This document shows, one piece after another, positions 1 through 6,166 of a stretch of 8,195 nucleotides of DNA. The translations under genes were made by a program, and so were the position numbers. Under the pieces are notes generated by a model. That model was given only the letters and a program-made list of their open reading frames with translations. It was not told where the DNA came from and did no database searches. This DNA comes from JAUVYV01 sp964585535. GTDB lineage: Bacteria; Planctomycetota; Phycisphaerae; Sedimentisphaerales; Anaerobacaceae. Within the stretch, counting starts at the first letter, position 1. Every line of letters starts with the position of its first letter. The stretch lies in NCBI GenBank assembly GCA_964585535.1, contig CAZPDW010000099.1, forward strand, positions 1-8,195, in the 5' to 3' direction.

Positions 1-333
1 ATACCCATCAAACCTCGATTATCTGATAAAGAGTATGTCGAATCCCACGAACGTTAGAATGATGCCCCCGTCGAAATGCGCGACCTCTATACCCGCAGCA
101 TCAGCTTCCATAGTTCAGCCCTTCAGCAATCTCGCACTAATGAATACCCGCCGACATCTCAAAAGCTGCTTTATATGGGCATAAAACATCCTACAATATA
201 ATATGTCGGCTGTTTACGCAGTAGAGTTGAGCTTTCTTTCAGTGTATAGTTCGGAGTTGTTACGAATTTTGCTGAGGGAGAGGTTTCTTTTGATTAGAAT
301 ATGATTTTTGATTGTCGAAGGGAGCTGAGAAAC
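1..333. other. AT-rich stretch without a recognisable gene
   Basis: I see no reading frame here that resembles a known protein; the open stretches are short. An 8-bp inverted repeat (gccgacat at 150-157, atgtcggc at 203-210) is present, but it is too short and widely spaced to interpret. The 3' part leads into the ribosome binding site of the transposase-like remnant at 334 and may be the left flank of a former insertion sequence. No paired IS terminal repeat could be found in the window. Confidence 0.5.
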
Positions 334-447
334 ATGGGGACGAAATCGAAATTGACTGTGCCTCAACGTCGTAAAGTTGTTTTGGTGTTAATCCGCAGAG
401 AAGAGCAGGCGGCATTAGACAGAAGAGTTTTGAAAGTGTGGGTATAA
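334..447 (+). pseudogene. Remnant of an IS transposase OrfA-like protein (N-terminal helix-turn-helix start only)
   Basis: The frame starts at ATG 334 behind a good Shine-Dalgarno (AAGGGAG, 318-324) and encodes 37 residues beginning MGTKSKLTVPQRRKVVLVL, then IRREEQAA. The pattern 'S-K-L-T-x-x-Q-(R/K)-R-x-x-V-L-x-L-x-R-R-E-E-x-A-A' is typical of the first helices of the small HTH protein of IS3-like transposases, in which a segment like 'ARRYGVSEQTLYRW' normally follows. Here the similarity stops after about residue 28 and the frame ends at TAA 445-447, so the recognition helix is missing. Seen: start codon, ribosome binding site and truncated HTH. Inferred: a truncated insertion sequence. The exact IS family is not decided by so short a piece. 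It would not be functional as a transposase. Confidence 0.5.
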
Positions 448-661
448 TTCTACAGGGCTGGTCCGCTCGGCCTGCGGCGGCCAGGTTCCGACGGGCTTTT
501 TCGGGGCCCATTCTCACCCGTCCGCCGAACCGAGCGACACAGCCCTCGGGCTTTCTGCAAATAATCGTTAGAGTTTCTTCGCATGGTATGAATGCCGGCT
601 TGTTTACCGGCAAGGAACCTCTCACAAAAAAGAAGAATTTTTCCACTTGAACGGTGGATAA
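448..661. other. Unassigned stretch between two gene remnants
   Basis: Frames are open on both strands, but none of the translations resembles a protein family I recognise. Two small hairpins are visible: gccgg/ccggc near 594-612, and a 7-bp stem with one G-T wobble, gttgggc/gcccgac, at 668-687 just inside the next remnant. Neither is followed by a T-run, so I do not call terminators. The stretch probably joins fragments of different origin. Confidence 0.4.
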
Positions 662-880
662 AGAGCAGTTGGGCTGATAAGCCCGACAATAGCAGGGGAC
701 AACGAGGGCAAGCTGCGGATAATCGCTTTTGGGGCACATTCGGACGACTGCGAGATTGATGCCGGCGGCATACATCATGGCAGGGGGCTCTTTGTGCGAG
801 GCGAAGCGGCCTGTGTCGTATGTGACGGTGATATTGGATGTTCTTCTGATAAAGGGCCGGTCGGAGAAGATGGTGATTGA
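662..880 (+). pseudogene. Degenerate N-terminal fragment of a PIG-L/LmbE-type deacetylase
   Basis: The frame open from 662 to the TGA at 878-880 encodes, from about 698, DNEGKLRIIAFGAHSDD followed by CEIDAGG. This closely follows the PIG-L/LmbE zinc deacetylase start (L-R-I-I-x-F-G-A-H-P-D-D-x-E-x-x-A-G-G). Exactly 18 residues after the Gly-Gly comes C-D-G-D-I-G, the place of the family's 'T-N-G-D-x-G' strand. The residues before DNEG (GLISPTIAG) could be the end of an export signal. Odd points: the zinc motif reads HSDD instead of HPDD, the segment between AGG and DGD is not family-like, and there is no start codon in the usual place and no continuation after about residue 60 of the domain. 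The family removes acetyl groups from N-acetylglucosamine-type substrates; this piece cannot do so. The opposite strand is also open here but gives a weaker match. Confidence 0.5.
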
Positions 881-932
881 GCCGAAGGAGCTGGCGATGG
901 CGTTTTCGGCGGCGAGTGCGATTGTGATACCG

Positions 933-1073
933 CCGCAGGCCGGTATTGCGTGCCAGTTCTCTGCTTACGGTACTGGGGTGAACGCCCAGTGTGACGGCAA
1001 TCTTATTTTGTTCTTTTCCTGCTTGCTTCATCGCATAAATCTCGATACGTTCTTCTTCGGTGAGTTGAATCCG
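933..1073 (-). pseudogene. Remnant of an IS30-family transposase (N-terminal HTH)
   Basis: Reading the minus strand from 1073 gives R-I-Q-L-T-E-E-E-R-I-E-I-Y-A, then MKQAGKEQNKIAVTLGVHP and STVSRELARNTGLR. This is the DNA-binding start of IS30-type transposases: 'L-T-x-E-E-R-x-x-I' followed by an HTH with 'I-A-x-x-L-G-x-x-x-S-T-V-S-R-E-L-x-R-N'. An in-frame TAG at 1074-1076 precedes it, so the original start codon is lost. Beyond GLR (about 933) the frame stays open to 450 but no longer resembles a transposase, and neither the catalytic DDE domain nor terminal inverted repeats are found. It ends 23 bp before the glycoside hydrolase start codon, on the opposite strand, so this old insertion may have changed that gene's upstream region. 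Non-functional. Confidence 0.75.
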
Positions 1074-1096
1074 CTAAATCAGAGAGGTCTGAGATT

Positions 1097-2161
1097 ATGA
1101 AAAAGCCGGTAGTTTTGTTTGCATTGGTTTTGTTTGTCTCGTCCTGCCAGTTCAACGGCGCTTCAAGGGAGGTTTTCTCCAAGGACAAGGCCGACAGTTG
1201 GTATAAACAGGCCGGTTGGCTTGTCGGCTGTAATTACATTCCCGGCACGGCCATAAACCAGCTCGAGATGTGGCAGCAGGAAACATACGACCCCGGGACG
1301 ATTGACCGCGAGCTCGGCTGGGCCGAGGGCATCGGCTTCAACGTTGTCAGGGTCTTTTTGCATTATCTTATCTGGCAGGAAAATCCCGAGGCATTCAAGC
1401 AGAGGATGGATGATTTTCTCGGCATCTGCGCCAGGCACAAAATCAGGGTTATGTTCGTTTTGTTCGACGACTGCTGGTACGGTAATGCACAGTTAGGCCC
1501 CCAGCCGAAGCCCGACCCGGGCCTTCACAATTCGTACTGGCTGCAGTGCCCCCGATACGCCGAGGTGATGGATGAATCGATGTATCCGGTTTTCGAGCGG
1601 TATGTTAAGGACCTGCTGACCCGCTTCGGCGCCGACGACAGGGTGGTTGTCTGGGATTTGTATAATGAGCCGGGCAACAGCCATTATCCGCAGCAGATAT
1701 TCGGCCTGCTCAGGAAGGTGTTCCGCTGGGCCAGGCAGGCGGCTCCGTCACAGCCGGTGACGGCGGGCGTGTGGAAATGGGGCGCTGATTATGTGGAAAT
1801 GAACGAGTTTCAATTGCTCAACTCGGACGTGGTGACGTTTCACAACTACGGCAAGTACGAGGATATAAAAAAAGACATCGCCAGGTACAAGTCCTTCGGC
1901 CGGCCTGTGATTTGCACCGAGTATTTAGCGCGGGGGTTCGCCAGCAGATTTCGAACGCATTTGCCGCTGCTGAAAAGAGAAGATGTTGGGGCGATAAACT
2001 GGGGGCTGGTTTACGGCAAGACCCAGACTGTCTTTCCGTGGGACGCCCCCTTGAACGGGCCTGAACCGAAGCTGTGGCATCATGACATTTTCCACAAAGA
2101 CGGCATGGCCTACGACCCGGCGGAAATAAAACTGATAAAGAGACTGAGCGGGAAGAAATGA
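1097..2161 (+). CDS. Secreted lipoprotein glycoside hydrolase, clan GH-A (GH5/cellulase-like)
   Basis: A 354-residue protein starting at ATG 1097, 9 nt after AGAGAGG (1081-1087). Residues 1-17 form a lipoprotein signal (basic MKK, hydrophobic run, lipobox VSSC with Cys17), so the enzyme is probably anchored to a membrane after export. The rest looks like a complete (beta/alpha)8 barrel: VVRVFLH (83-89, Arg85), the acid/base motif W-D-L-Y-N-E-P (186-192, Glu191), T-F-H-N-Y (247-251, His249), the nucleophile strand I-C-T-E-Y (272-276, Glu275) and the barrel-closing A-I-N-W-G (299-303, Trp302). The two Glu in this order are the retaining catalytic pair of clan GH-A, to which GH5 cellulases, mannanases and xylanases belong. 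Relatives are often labelled 'cellulase family' or '1,4-beta-xylanase'; the substrate cannot be read from sequence. No carbohydrate-binding module is present. It stands alone on its strand behind transposase debris and converges on the alkyltransferase gene. Confidence 0.88.
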   Translation: MKKPVVLFALVLFVSSCQFNGASREVFSKDKADSWYKQAGWLVGCNYIPGTAINQLEMWQQETYDPGTIDRELGWAEGIGFNVVRVFLHYLIWQENPEAFKQRMDDFLGICARHKIRVMFVLFDDCWYGNAQLGPQPKPDPGLHNSYWLQCPRYAEVMDESMYPVFERYVKDLLTRFGADDRVVVWDLYNEPGNSHYPQQIFGLLRKVFRWARQAAPSQPVTAGVWKWGADYVEMNEFQLLNSDVVTFHNYGKYEDIKKDIARYKSFGRPVICTEYLARGFASRFRTHLPLLKREDVGAINWGLVYGKTQTVFPWDAPLNGPEPKLWHHDIFHKDGMAYDPAEIKLIKRLSGKK

Positions 2162-2739
2162 CCGCCGGCTCGGCCGGGCCGGCTGGTGTGATTGAGAATT
2201 AGCGGAAAGCATTGACGGCTACCGGGAAGGTGTTTTTCGAGGTTGAGCATTTTGCGTTTGAGTTTTGTGCCGCCGGGGGCGGTGAATCCGCCGGGGCTGC
2301 CGTCGGAGCGGACGACGCGGTGGCAGGGGATAATCAAAGGGATGGGATTTTTGGCTAATGCGGCGCCAACGGCCCTGGCGGCGTGCGGATTGCATAAACG
2401 TTCGGCCAACTGCGAATAGGCAAGCGTTTGGCCGGGCCGGATTTTTCTGCAGGCGGTCAGGACACGCTTAGTGAAGGGGCTCAGACCGTCGAGCCGGAGC
2501 GGGATGTCGCTGCTGAAATCGACGGCTTTGCCGGCAAAGTAGGCGATAATCTGTTTTTGTAGCGGTTTGAGCAGGTTGCTGTCGTAACGTGGGTTTGGCA
2601 GGTTTTTGAGCAGGCGTGATTTGACATATTCAGCCGAGGGCAGGGGCAGATGCGTTCTGAGCAGGCCGGCACTGTTTGCCGCCAAGCCGAAGCGGCCCCA
2701 TTTTGTGTTGAAAATCACGTATTTTGTTGCATCAGCCAC
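2110..2739 (-). CDS. ogt: Methylated-DNA--protein-cysteine methyltransferase (O6-alkylguanine repair)
   Basis: 209 residues read from a GTG at 2739-2737, with AAGG 8 nt upstream as a plausible ribosome binding site. Residues 85-170 are a classic MGMT DNA-binding and active-site domain: 'L-S-P-F-T-K-R-V-L' (86-94), G-Q-T-L-A-Y-S-Q-L-A (103-112), R-A-V-G-A-A-L-A-K-N-P (122-132, with the helix that flips the base), the active-site I-P-C-H-R-V (137-142, Cys139) and G-G-F-T-A-P-G-G (150-157). The enzyme transfers the alkyl group from O6-alkylguanine to its own Cys, once per molecule. Residues 1-84 are the less conserved N-terminal domain. The family usually ends near residue 170; here about 39 extra residues follow, run through a GC hairpin and overlap the end of the glycoside hydrolase gene by 52 bp antisense. 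The tail may be simple read-through to the next stop. The symbol ogt is used for the family; ada-type fusion is absent. Confidence 0.9.
   Translation of the reverse strand: MADATKYVIFNTKWGRFGLAANSAGLLRTHLPLPSAEYVKSRLLKNLPNPRYDSNLLKPLQKQIIAYFAGKAVDFSSDIPLRLDGLSPFTKRVLTACRKIRPGQTLAYSQLAERLCNPHAARAVGAALAKNPIPLIIPCHRVVRSDGSPGGFTAPGGTKLKRKMLNLEKHLPGSRQCFPLILNHTSRPGRAGGHFFPLSLFISFISAGS
2161..2187. terminator. GC-rich hairpin after the glycoside hydrolase stop codon
   Basis: GCCGGC (2164-2169) and GCCGGC (2178-2183) can pair around an 8-nt loop. The flanking ACC and GGT can extend the stem by 3 bp past one bulged T. It starts at the last base of the glycoside hydrolase stop codon, a common place for an intrinsic terminator, but no T-run follows on either strand. 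The same DNA encodes part of the unusual C-terminal tail of the converging alkyltransferase. A terminator or transcript-stabilising role is inference. Confidence 0.35.
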
Positions 2740-2770
2740 GATTAGTACCTTGTGAAGCGTTCAAAAAAAA

Positions 2771-2799
2771 CGTATAACCCGGCAAATCTGTTGACGCAA
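2771..2799 (-). promoter_or_regulatory. Possible promoter of the alkyltransferase gene
   Basis: On the minus strand TTGCGT (2799-2794) and TATACG (2776-2771) are separated by 17 nt, the sigma70 spacing. Matches to consensus are partial (3 of 6 and 4 of 6). The -10-like box lies about 31 nt before the GTG start. Confidence 0.3.
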
Positions 2800-2819
2800 G
2801 TATAATTTTTTGTTAGTTT
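2791..2819 (+). promoter_or_regulatory. Possible promoter region for pheA and the following operon
   Basis: TTGACG (2791-2796) matches a -35 box well, and 17 nt downstream lies TAGTTT (2814-2819). Alternatively, a perfect TATAAT (2801-2806) could be the -10 box without a good -35. Transcription would start near 2813 or 2826; both fit a start codon at 2853 better than the GTG at 2823. The short AT-rich region is shared with the divergent alkyltransferase gene. Confidence 0.4.
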
Positions 2820-2852
2820 TACGTGCTTTTGGAAAAACTTGCCGGATTTATT

Positions 2853-3926
2853 ATGTCACTTGAAGAGCTTCGCAGGAGAATAGATGAGCTTGACCGTCAG
2901 CTTGTAGAGCTGCTCAACGAGCGTGCGCGCGTGGTAATCGAGGTAGGCCGGCTGAAGAACAAGACCGGCGGGGCGGTATATGCGCCGGACCGTGAGAAGG
3001 ATGTTCTGGAAAGAATCATCGAGGTGAACAAAGGCCCGCTGCCGGACCGGTGTTTGACGGCTATCTGGCGGGAGATGATGAGCGGCTCGTTTGTACTGGA
3101 GAGGCCGTTGCGAATCGGCTATCTGGGCCCCGAGGGCAGTTTCAGCCATACAGCGGGGATGCTGAAGTTCGGCCAGAGCGTTGAATACGAGCCGTTGGCC
3201 GATATCAGAAGCGTTTTCGACGAGGTGAGCAAGGGGCACTGCGATTTAGGAGTTGCGCCGATTGAGAATACCACCGGCGGCGGCGTGATAGAGACGCTGG
3301 ATGCCCTTGTTGATTCGAATGTGAAGATATGCAGCGAGGTGCTGATGGCGATTCACCACAGCTTGATGGCAAACTGCTCAATCGAGGAGATTGAGAAAAT
3401 CTACTCCAAGCCCGAGGTTTTTGCCCAGTGCCGTAACTGGCTTTCAGCGACGTTCGACCAGGCCAGGACGATTTCCGTCGCCTCGACGGCTAAGGCGGCG
3501 CAGATAGCGGCCGGCGAGCCGGCGGCGGCGGCAATCGGCTCGAAGCTTGCCGCCGAGTTGTACGGGCTGCGGGTCGTGTGTGAGAATGTCGAGGACCTTG
3601 CCAACAACGTTACGCGGTTTCTGGTTGTCGCCAGGGATGATGCCAAGCCGACCGGGTCGGACAAGACGTCGATACTGTTCAGCACGGCACACAAGGCGGG
3701 TGCCCTGGCCGACGTGCTCGACGTGTTCAAAAAGCTTGAGATAAATCTGACAAACATAGAATCCAGGCCCAGCAGGAAACGCGAGTGGGAATACTATTTC
3801 TTTATGGATTTTCTCGGTTACCGCACGGACGACAATATTCAAAAGGCCCTGCGGCAGGCCCGCAAGCACTGCCTGCAGCTTTCGATATTAGGCAGTTTCC
3901 CGCGGGCGACCGAGACAATAGGATAG
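2853..3926 (+). CDS. pheA: Bifunctional chorismate mutase / prephenate dehydratase (P-protein)
   Basis: 357 residues from ATG 2853; the frame also permits GTG 2823, but the mutase fold begins right at MSLEELRRRIDELD and the candidate promoter lies too close to 2823. Neither start has a strong Shine-Dalgarno. Residues 1-83 are an AroQ chorismate mutase with the expected active-site residues Arg7, Arg24, Lys35 and D-R-E (46-48). Residues 86-262 are prephenate dehydratase: I-G-Y-L-G-P-E-G-S-F-S (88-98), A-P-I-E-N-T-T-G-G (135-143) and the catalytic T-R-F (254-256). Residues 271-350 are an ACT domain with G-A-L-A (283-286) and E-S-R-P (303-306), which in this family binds phenylalanine for feedback inhibition. 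It converts chorismate to prephenate and then phenylpyruvate, the committed route to phenylalanine, in the cytosol. It is the first gene of the long + strand cluster and is separated from tpiA by a repeat-bearing 71-nt spacer. Confidence 0.96.
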   Translation: MSLEELRRRIDELDRQLVELLNERARVVIEVGRLKNKTGGAVYAPDREKDVLERIIEVNKGPLPDRCLTAIWREMMSGSFVLERPLRIGYLGPEGSFSHTAGMLKFGQSVEYEPLADIRSVFDEVSKGHCDLGVAPIENTTGGGVIETLDALVDSNVKICSEVLMAIHHSLMANCSIEEIEKIYSKPEVFAQCRNWLSATFDQARTISVASTAKAAQIAAGEPAAAAIGSKLAAELYGLRVVCENVEDLANNVTRFLVVARDDAKPTGSDKTSILFSTAHKAGALADVLDVFKKLEINLTNIESRPSRKREWEYYFFMDFLGYRTDDNIQKALRQARKHCLQLSILGSFPRATETIG

Positions 3927-3930
3927 CAGG

Positions 3931-3965
3931 TGAGTTTTAATAGTTATGAGTTATGAGTTTTGAGG
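3931..3965 (+). repeat. Heptamer tandem repeat in the pheA-tpiA spacer
   Basis: Five consecutive 7-bp units: tgagttt, taatagt, tatgagt, tatgagt, tttgagg. Two adjacent units are identical and the others share the T/A-rich core with GAG. The block starts 5 nt after the pheA stop codon and ends before the tpiA ribosome binding site. It is related to the blocks at 6137, 7004, 7742 and 8152. Confidence 0.7.
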
Positions 3966-3997
3966 TGGCGGTTAAAAGTCAATAGGAGAATTTAATA

Positions 3998-4759
3998 ATG
4001 AGAAAGCCGTTTGTGGCCGGTAACTGGAAGATGAATACGGACAGCAGCAGCAGTGTATCGCTGGCCGAGCAGATTGTGAAGCTATCGTCGCAGATTGCGG
4101 GCGACAAAGTGGATGTTGCGGTGATACCGCCCTTTGTGTATTTGCAAGCGGTCAGCGGCGCCCTGCGTTCTTCGCGGGTGGCCCTCGGTGCGCAGGACGT
4201 TTATTTCGAGCAGAAAGGGGCATTTACCGGCGAGATAAGCACGGCTATGCTCAGGGACGTCGGTTGCAGGTACGCTCTTTGCGGCCATTCCGAACGCCGG
4301 CACGTGATAGGCGAGCCGGACGAATTGATAAACAAGAAGGTTCACGCGGCAATATCGGGCGGTATGCTGGCGATACTATGCGTAGGCGAGCTGCTCGAGC
4401 AGCGCAAGGCCGACAAGACCACCGAGGTGGTTAGCAGCCAGCTCAGGGCGGGTCTGGACGGCCTAAGTAACGACAAGCTCGGGGCGGTTACAATTGCGTA
4501 CGAGCCGGTCTGGGCCATCGGTACGGGTCTTACGGCGACGCCTGAGCAGGCGCAGCAGGTACATTCACTGATAAGGCGGCAGCTTGCGGATATGTACGGC
4601 GCAGAATTGGCCGAGGAGATTCGGATTCAGTATGGCGGCTCGGCCAAGCCATCCAACGCAGCCGAGCTTATGGCCCAGAGCGACGTGGACGGTCTGCTGG
4701 TCGGCGGGGCGAGTTTGAAGGCGGACGATTTTGCGGCGATTATTCAGGCATCGGCATAA
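3998..4759 (+). CDS. tpiA: Triosephosphate isomerase
   Basis: 253 residues, the normal length, from ATG 3998 with AGGAG at 3984-3988. It interconverts glyceraldehyde 3-phosphate and dihydroxyacetone phosphate in glycolysis and gluconeogenesis. All landmark residues are present: substrate-binding G-N-W-K-M-N (8-13, Asn9 and Lys11), the electrophile His97 in C-G-H-S-E-R-R (95-101), the catalytic base Glu169 in Y-E-P-V-W (168-172), the flexible loop A-I-G-T-G (173-177), and the phosphate-binding Y-G-G-S (212-215) and L-V-G-G-A-S-L (234-240). The protein is a cytosolic (beta/alpha)8 barrel, usually a dimer. It is followed after 55 nt by secG, a pairing common in many bacterial phyla. The shared AGGAGAAT ribosome binding sites of tpiA and secG suggest matched translation. 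Confidence 0.98.
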   Translation: MRKPFVAGNWKMNTDSSSSVSLAEQIVKLSSQIAGDKVDVAVIPPFVYLQAVSGALRSSRVALGAQDVYFEQKGAFTGEISTAMLRDVGCRYALCGHSERRHVIGEPDELINKKVHAAISGGMLAILCVGELLEQRKADKTTEVVSSQLRAGLDGLSNDKLGAVTIAYEPVWAIGTGLTATPEQAQQVHSLIRRQLADMYGAELAEEIRIQYGGSAKPSNAAELMAQSDVDGLLVGGASLKADDFAAIIQASA

Positions 4760-4814
4760 CAGTTGAGGCGTTATCGGAACGGAAGTTTCGTAAATTCAAT
4801 ACAGGAGAATAGAA

Positions 4815-5174
4815 ATGACGGTTCCCCCGGTTTTGGCAGCGAGTTTTTTTATACTTTTCCTTCGCGGGTTTTTTGCCGTTTGTGCGGTCTGTCTGGTTCT
4901 TGTAGTGCTTATCCAGAAGGGCCGGGGCGGCGGGCTGAGCAGCACGTTCGGCGGGGGTATGGCAAGCAATATCCTTGGCTCGAAGACGGGCGATTTTCTT
5001 ACGTGGGTTACAATAGGTCTTGTGGCTGTGTTTTTGGTTCTCGCGGTGGCATTGTCCAAATGGGACAGGCCGAGTGCGAGAAGCTCCCCGGTCGGCTCGG
5101 TCCCGCCGGCATCCGCTCCGACGGCGGACGAAAATGCGGTCGAAGGCGCAGCCGCCAACGTGCCCGGCGACTGA
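4815..5174 (+). CDS. secG: Preprotein translocase subunit SecG
   Basis: 119 residues from ATG 4815, with AGGAG at 4803-4807. SecG is the small, non-essential partner of the SecYE channel in the cytoplasmic membrane and helps SecA-driven export. The protein has two hydrophobic segments (about 8-33 and 62-81) joined by the family's signature loop: L-V-V-L-I-Q-K-G-R-G-G-G-L (29-41) and S-S-T-F-G-G-G (42-48). Residues 82-119 form an Ala/Pro/Ser-rich, acidic tail of a kind seen in many SecG proteins and with no fixed fold. A longer open frame starting at 4763 in another phase covers the same DNA but is not SecG and has no family features. The genomic place right after tpiA supports the call. Confidence 0.95.
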   Translation: MTVPPVLAASFFILFLRGFFAVCAVCLVLVVLIQKGRGGGLSSTFGGGMASNILGSKTGDFLTWVTIGLVAVFLVLAVALSKWDRPSARSSPVGSVPPASAPTADENAVEGAAANVPGD

Positions 5175-5250
5175 CGTTCTGTCGTGACAGGCCGGGCCAG
5201 CCAATTGGTGGATACTATGCTAATAGACAGTAACGGGTGAGAACAACGCT

Positions 5251-6132
5251 ATGATAAACAGTATGACCGGATACGGCAGTGCCGAGGGCGTTCTCGGCGG
5301 CGTGACTTATGTGGTGGAGATAAGAACGGTGAACAACCGTTATTTCAAGGCCAGGATAAGTCTGCCTGAGGTGGTTGCGTTTATCGAGGAAGATATTGAC
5401 AAATTTCTTCGCAGACAGCTGTCGCGCGGGATGGTCAGCTATACGCTCCGGCTGAAGGATGTATCTGCTGAGGCGTTTTTCCATCTGGATGAGGCGGCAC
5501 TGCGGTCGCTGATTAAGCGTCTGAGCAGAATATCATCGGGTGATGCCAACTGCCATATTGACCTCGGCAGTCTCCTGACGCTGCCGGGCGTGCTGGTGCC
5601 GGCGCTGCCTGACGACAGGACAGCCGGGCGAATCAGAAAGAAGGTTATGACCATAACCCGCCAGGCCCTGAAAGGGCTGAAGTCGATGCGTGCCACCGAG
5701 GGCTCGGCGCTTGCGACGGACCTGGGGAGACACTGCACTGTAATCAAGCGCAATTTAAGCAGGATACGCACACGCAGCAGGACGGGGCCGGGCGGATATG
5801 CCAAAAAGCTGAAAAAGCGAGTCGATGAGCTTCTGAGCAGTGCAAAGCTTCGGCTGGACGACGAGGTGATTGCCAGGGAGGTGGCGATATTTGCCGACCG
5901 GGCGGACATATCGGAAGAGATTGCCCGGTTGGATTCTCATCTGCAGCAGTTCGAGGACACCGTCGGTGGCGGTGGACAGGCAGGGCGCAAGCTGGACTTT
6001 ATATGCCAGGAGATGCTAAGAGAGGCCAACACCGTAGCCAGCAAGGCATCCGATACGAACATCGTACACCGGGTGGTGGATATCAAGTGTGCGATAGACC
6101 GGATTAAGGAGCAGGTTCAGAACGTAGAGTGA
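5251..6132 (+). CDS. yicC: YicC family endoribonuclease
   Basis: 293 residues, the usual length, from ATG 5251 with GGGTGAG at 5235-5241. The N-terminal domain opens with the signature M-I-N-S-M-T-G-Y-G (1-9) and V-E-I-R-T-V-N-N-R-Y (22-31). The C-terminal DUF1732 domain carries R-E-V-A-I-F-A-D-R-A-D-I-S-E-E (209-223), the R-L-D-S-H-L-Q-Q-F helix (226-234), G-R-K-L-D-F (245-250), Q-E-M-L-R-E-A-N (253-260) and the closing K-E-Q-V-Q-N-V-E (286-293). Family members are metal-dependent endoribonucleases linked to RNA turnover (the E. coli protein is reported to act on the small RNA RyhB) and to stationary-phase survival. yicC next to gmk and rpoZ is a widespread arrangement, also seen in Firmicutes (yloC). 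It follows secG after 76 nt without a visible terminator. Confidence 0.94.
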   Translation: MINSMTGYGSAEGVLGGVTYVVEIRTVNNRYFKARISLPEVVAFIEEDIDKFLRRQLSRGMVSYTLRLKDVSAEAFFHLDEAALRSLIKRLSRISSGDANCHIDLGSLLTLPGVLVPALPDDRTAGRIRKKVMTITRQALKGLKSMRATEGSALATDLGRHCTVIKRNLSRIRTRSRTGPGGYAKKLKKRVDELLSSAKLRLDDEVIAREVAIFADRADISEEIARLDSHLQQFEDTVGGGGQAGRKLDFICQEMLREANTVASKASDTNIVHRVVDIKCAIDRIKEQVQNVE

Positions 6133-6136
6133 GGGG

Positions 6137-6157
6137 GAGTTTTTAGTTTTGAGGAGT
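6137..6157 (+). repeat. Short heptamer repeat between yicC and gmk
   Basis: Three 7-bp units: gagtttt, tagtttt, gaggagt. The first 14 bases are identical to the reverse complement of 8180-8193 inside coaB. The last unit supplies the GAGGAG ribosome binding site of gmk, so the repeat and translation signal are merged. Confidence 0.6.
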
Positions 6158-6166
6158 GCTGATTCG

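Noticed and set aside
150..210. Inverted repeat gccgacat/atgtcggc as possible IS ends
   Set aside because: Only 8 bp with a 45-bp gap, far too small an interior for an element, and no target duplication visible.
438..650. Plus-strand open frame of 70 codons with an Arg/Pro-rich product
   Set aside because: Composition reflects GC-rich DNA read in an arbitrary frame; no recognisable motif, and it overlaps the end of the IS remnant.
260..778. Long minus-strand open frame with a short P-Q-L-A-L-V-V-P-C-Y stretch that recalls the start of family 2 glycosyltransferases
   Set aside because: Only about ten residues match and the rest is not glycosyltransferase-like. The opposite strand gives a longer, motif-containing PIG-L match over the same bases.
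729..1100. Plus-strand open frame of 123 codons
   Set aside because: It runs antisense through the IS30 remnant and out of phase with the PIG-L fragment; no family features and no ribosome binding site seen.
2823..2852. Upstream GTG start of pheA adding ten residues
   Set aside because: The added residues precede the conserved mutase helix, the site lacks a Shine-Dalgarno and it lies almost on top of the likely transcription start.
5201..5208. Palindrome ccaattgg in the secG-yicC spacer as an operator
   Set aside because: An isolated 8-bp palindrome is expected by chance and no second copy or promoter is near it.
4763..5233. 156-codon frame overlapping secG
   Set aside because: It is in another phase from secG, Gly/Arg/Cys-rich and lacks any motif; the SecG reading has two membrane segments and the family loop.
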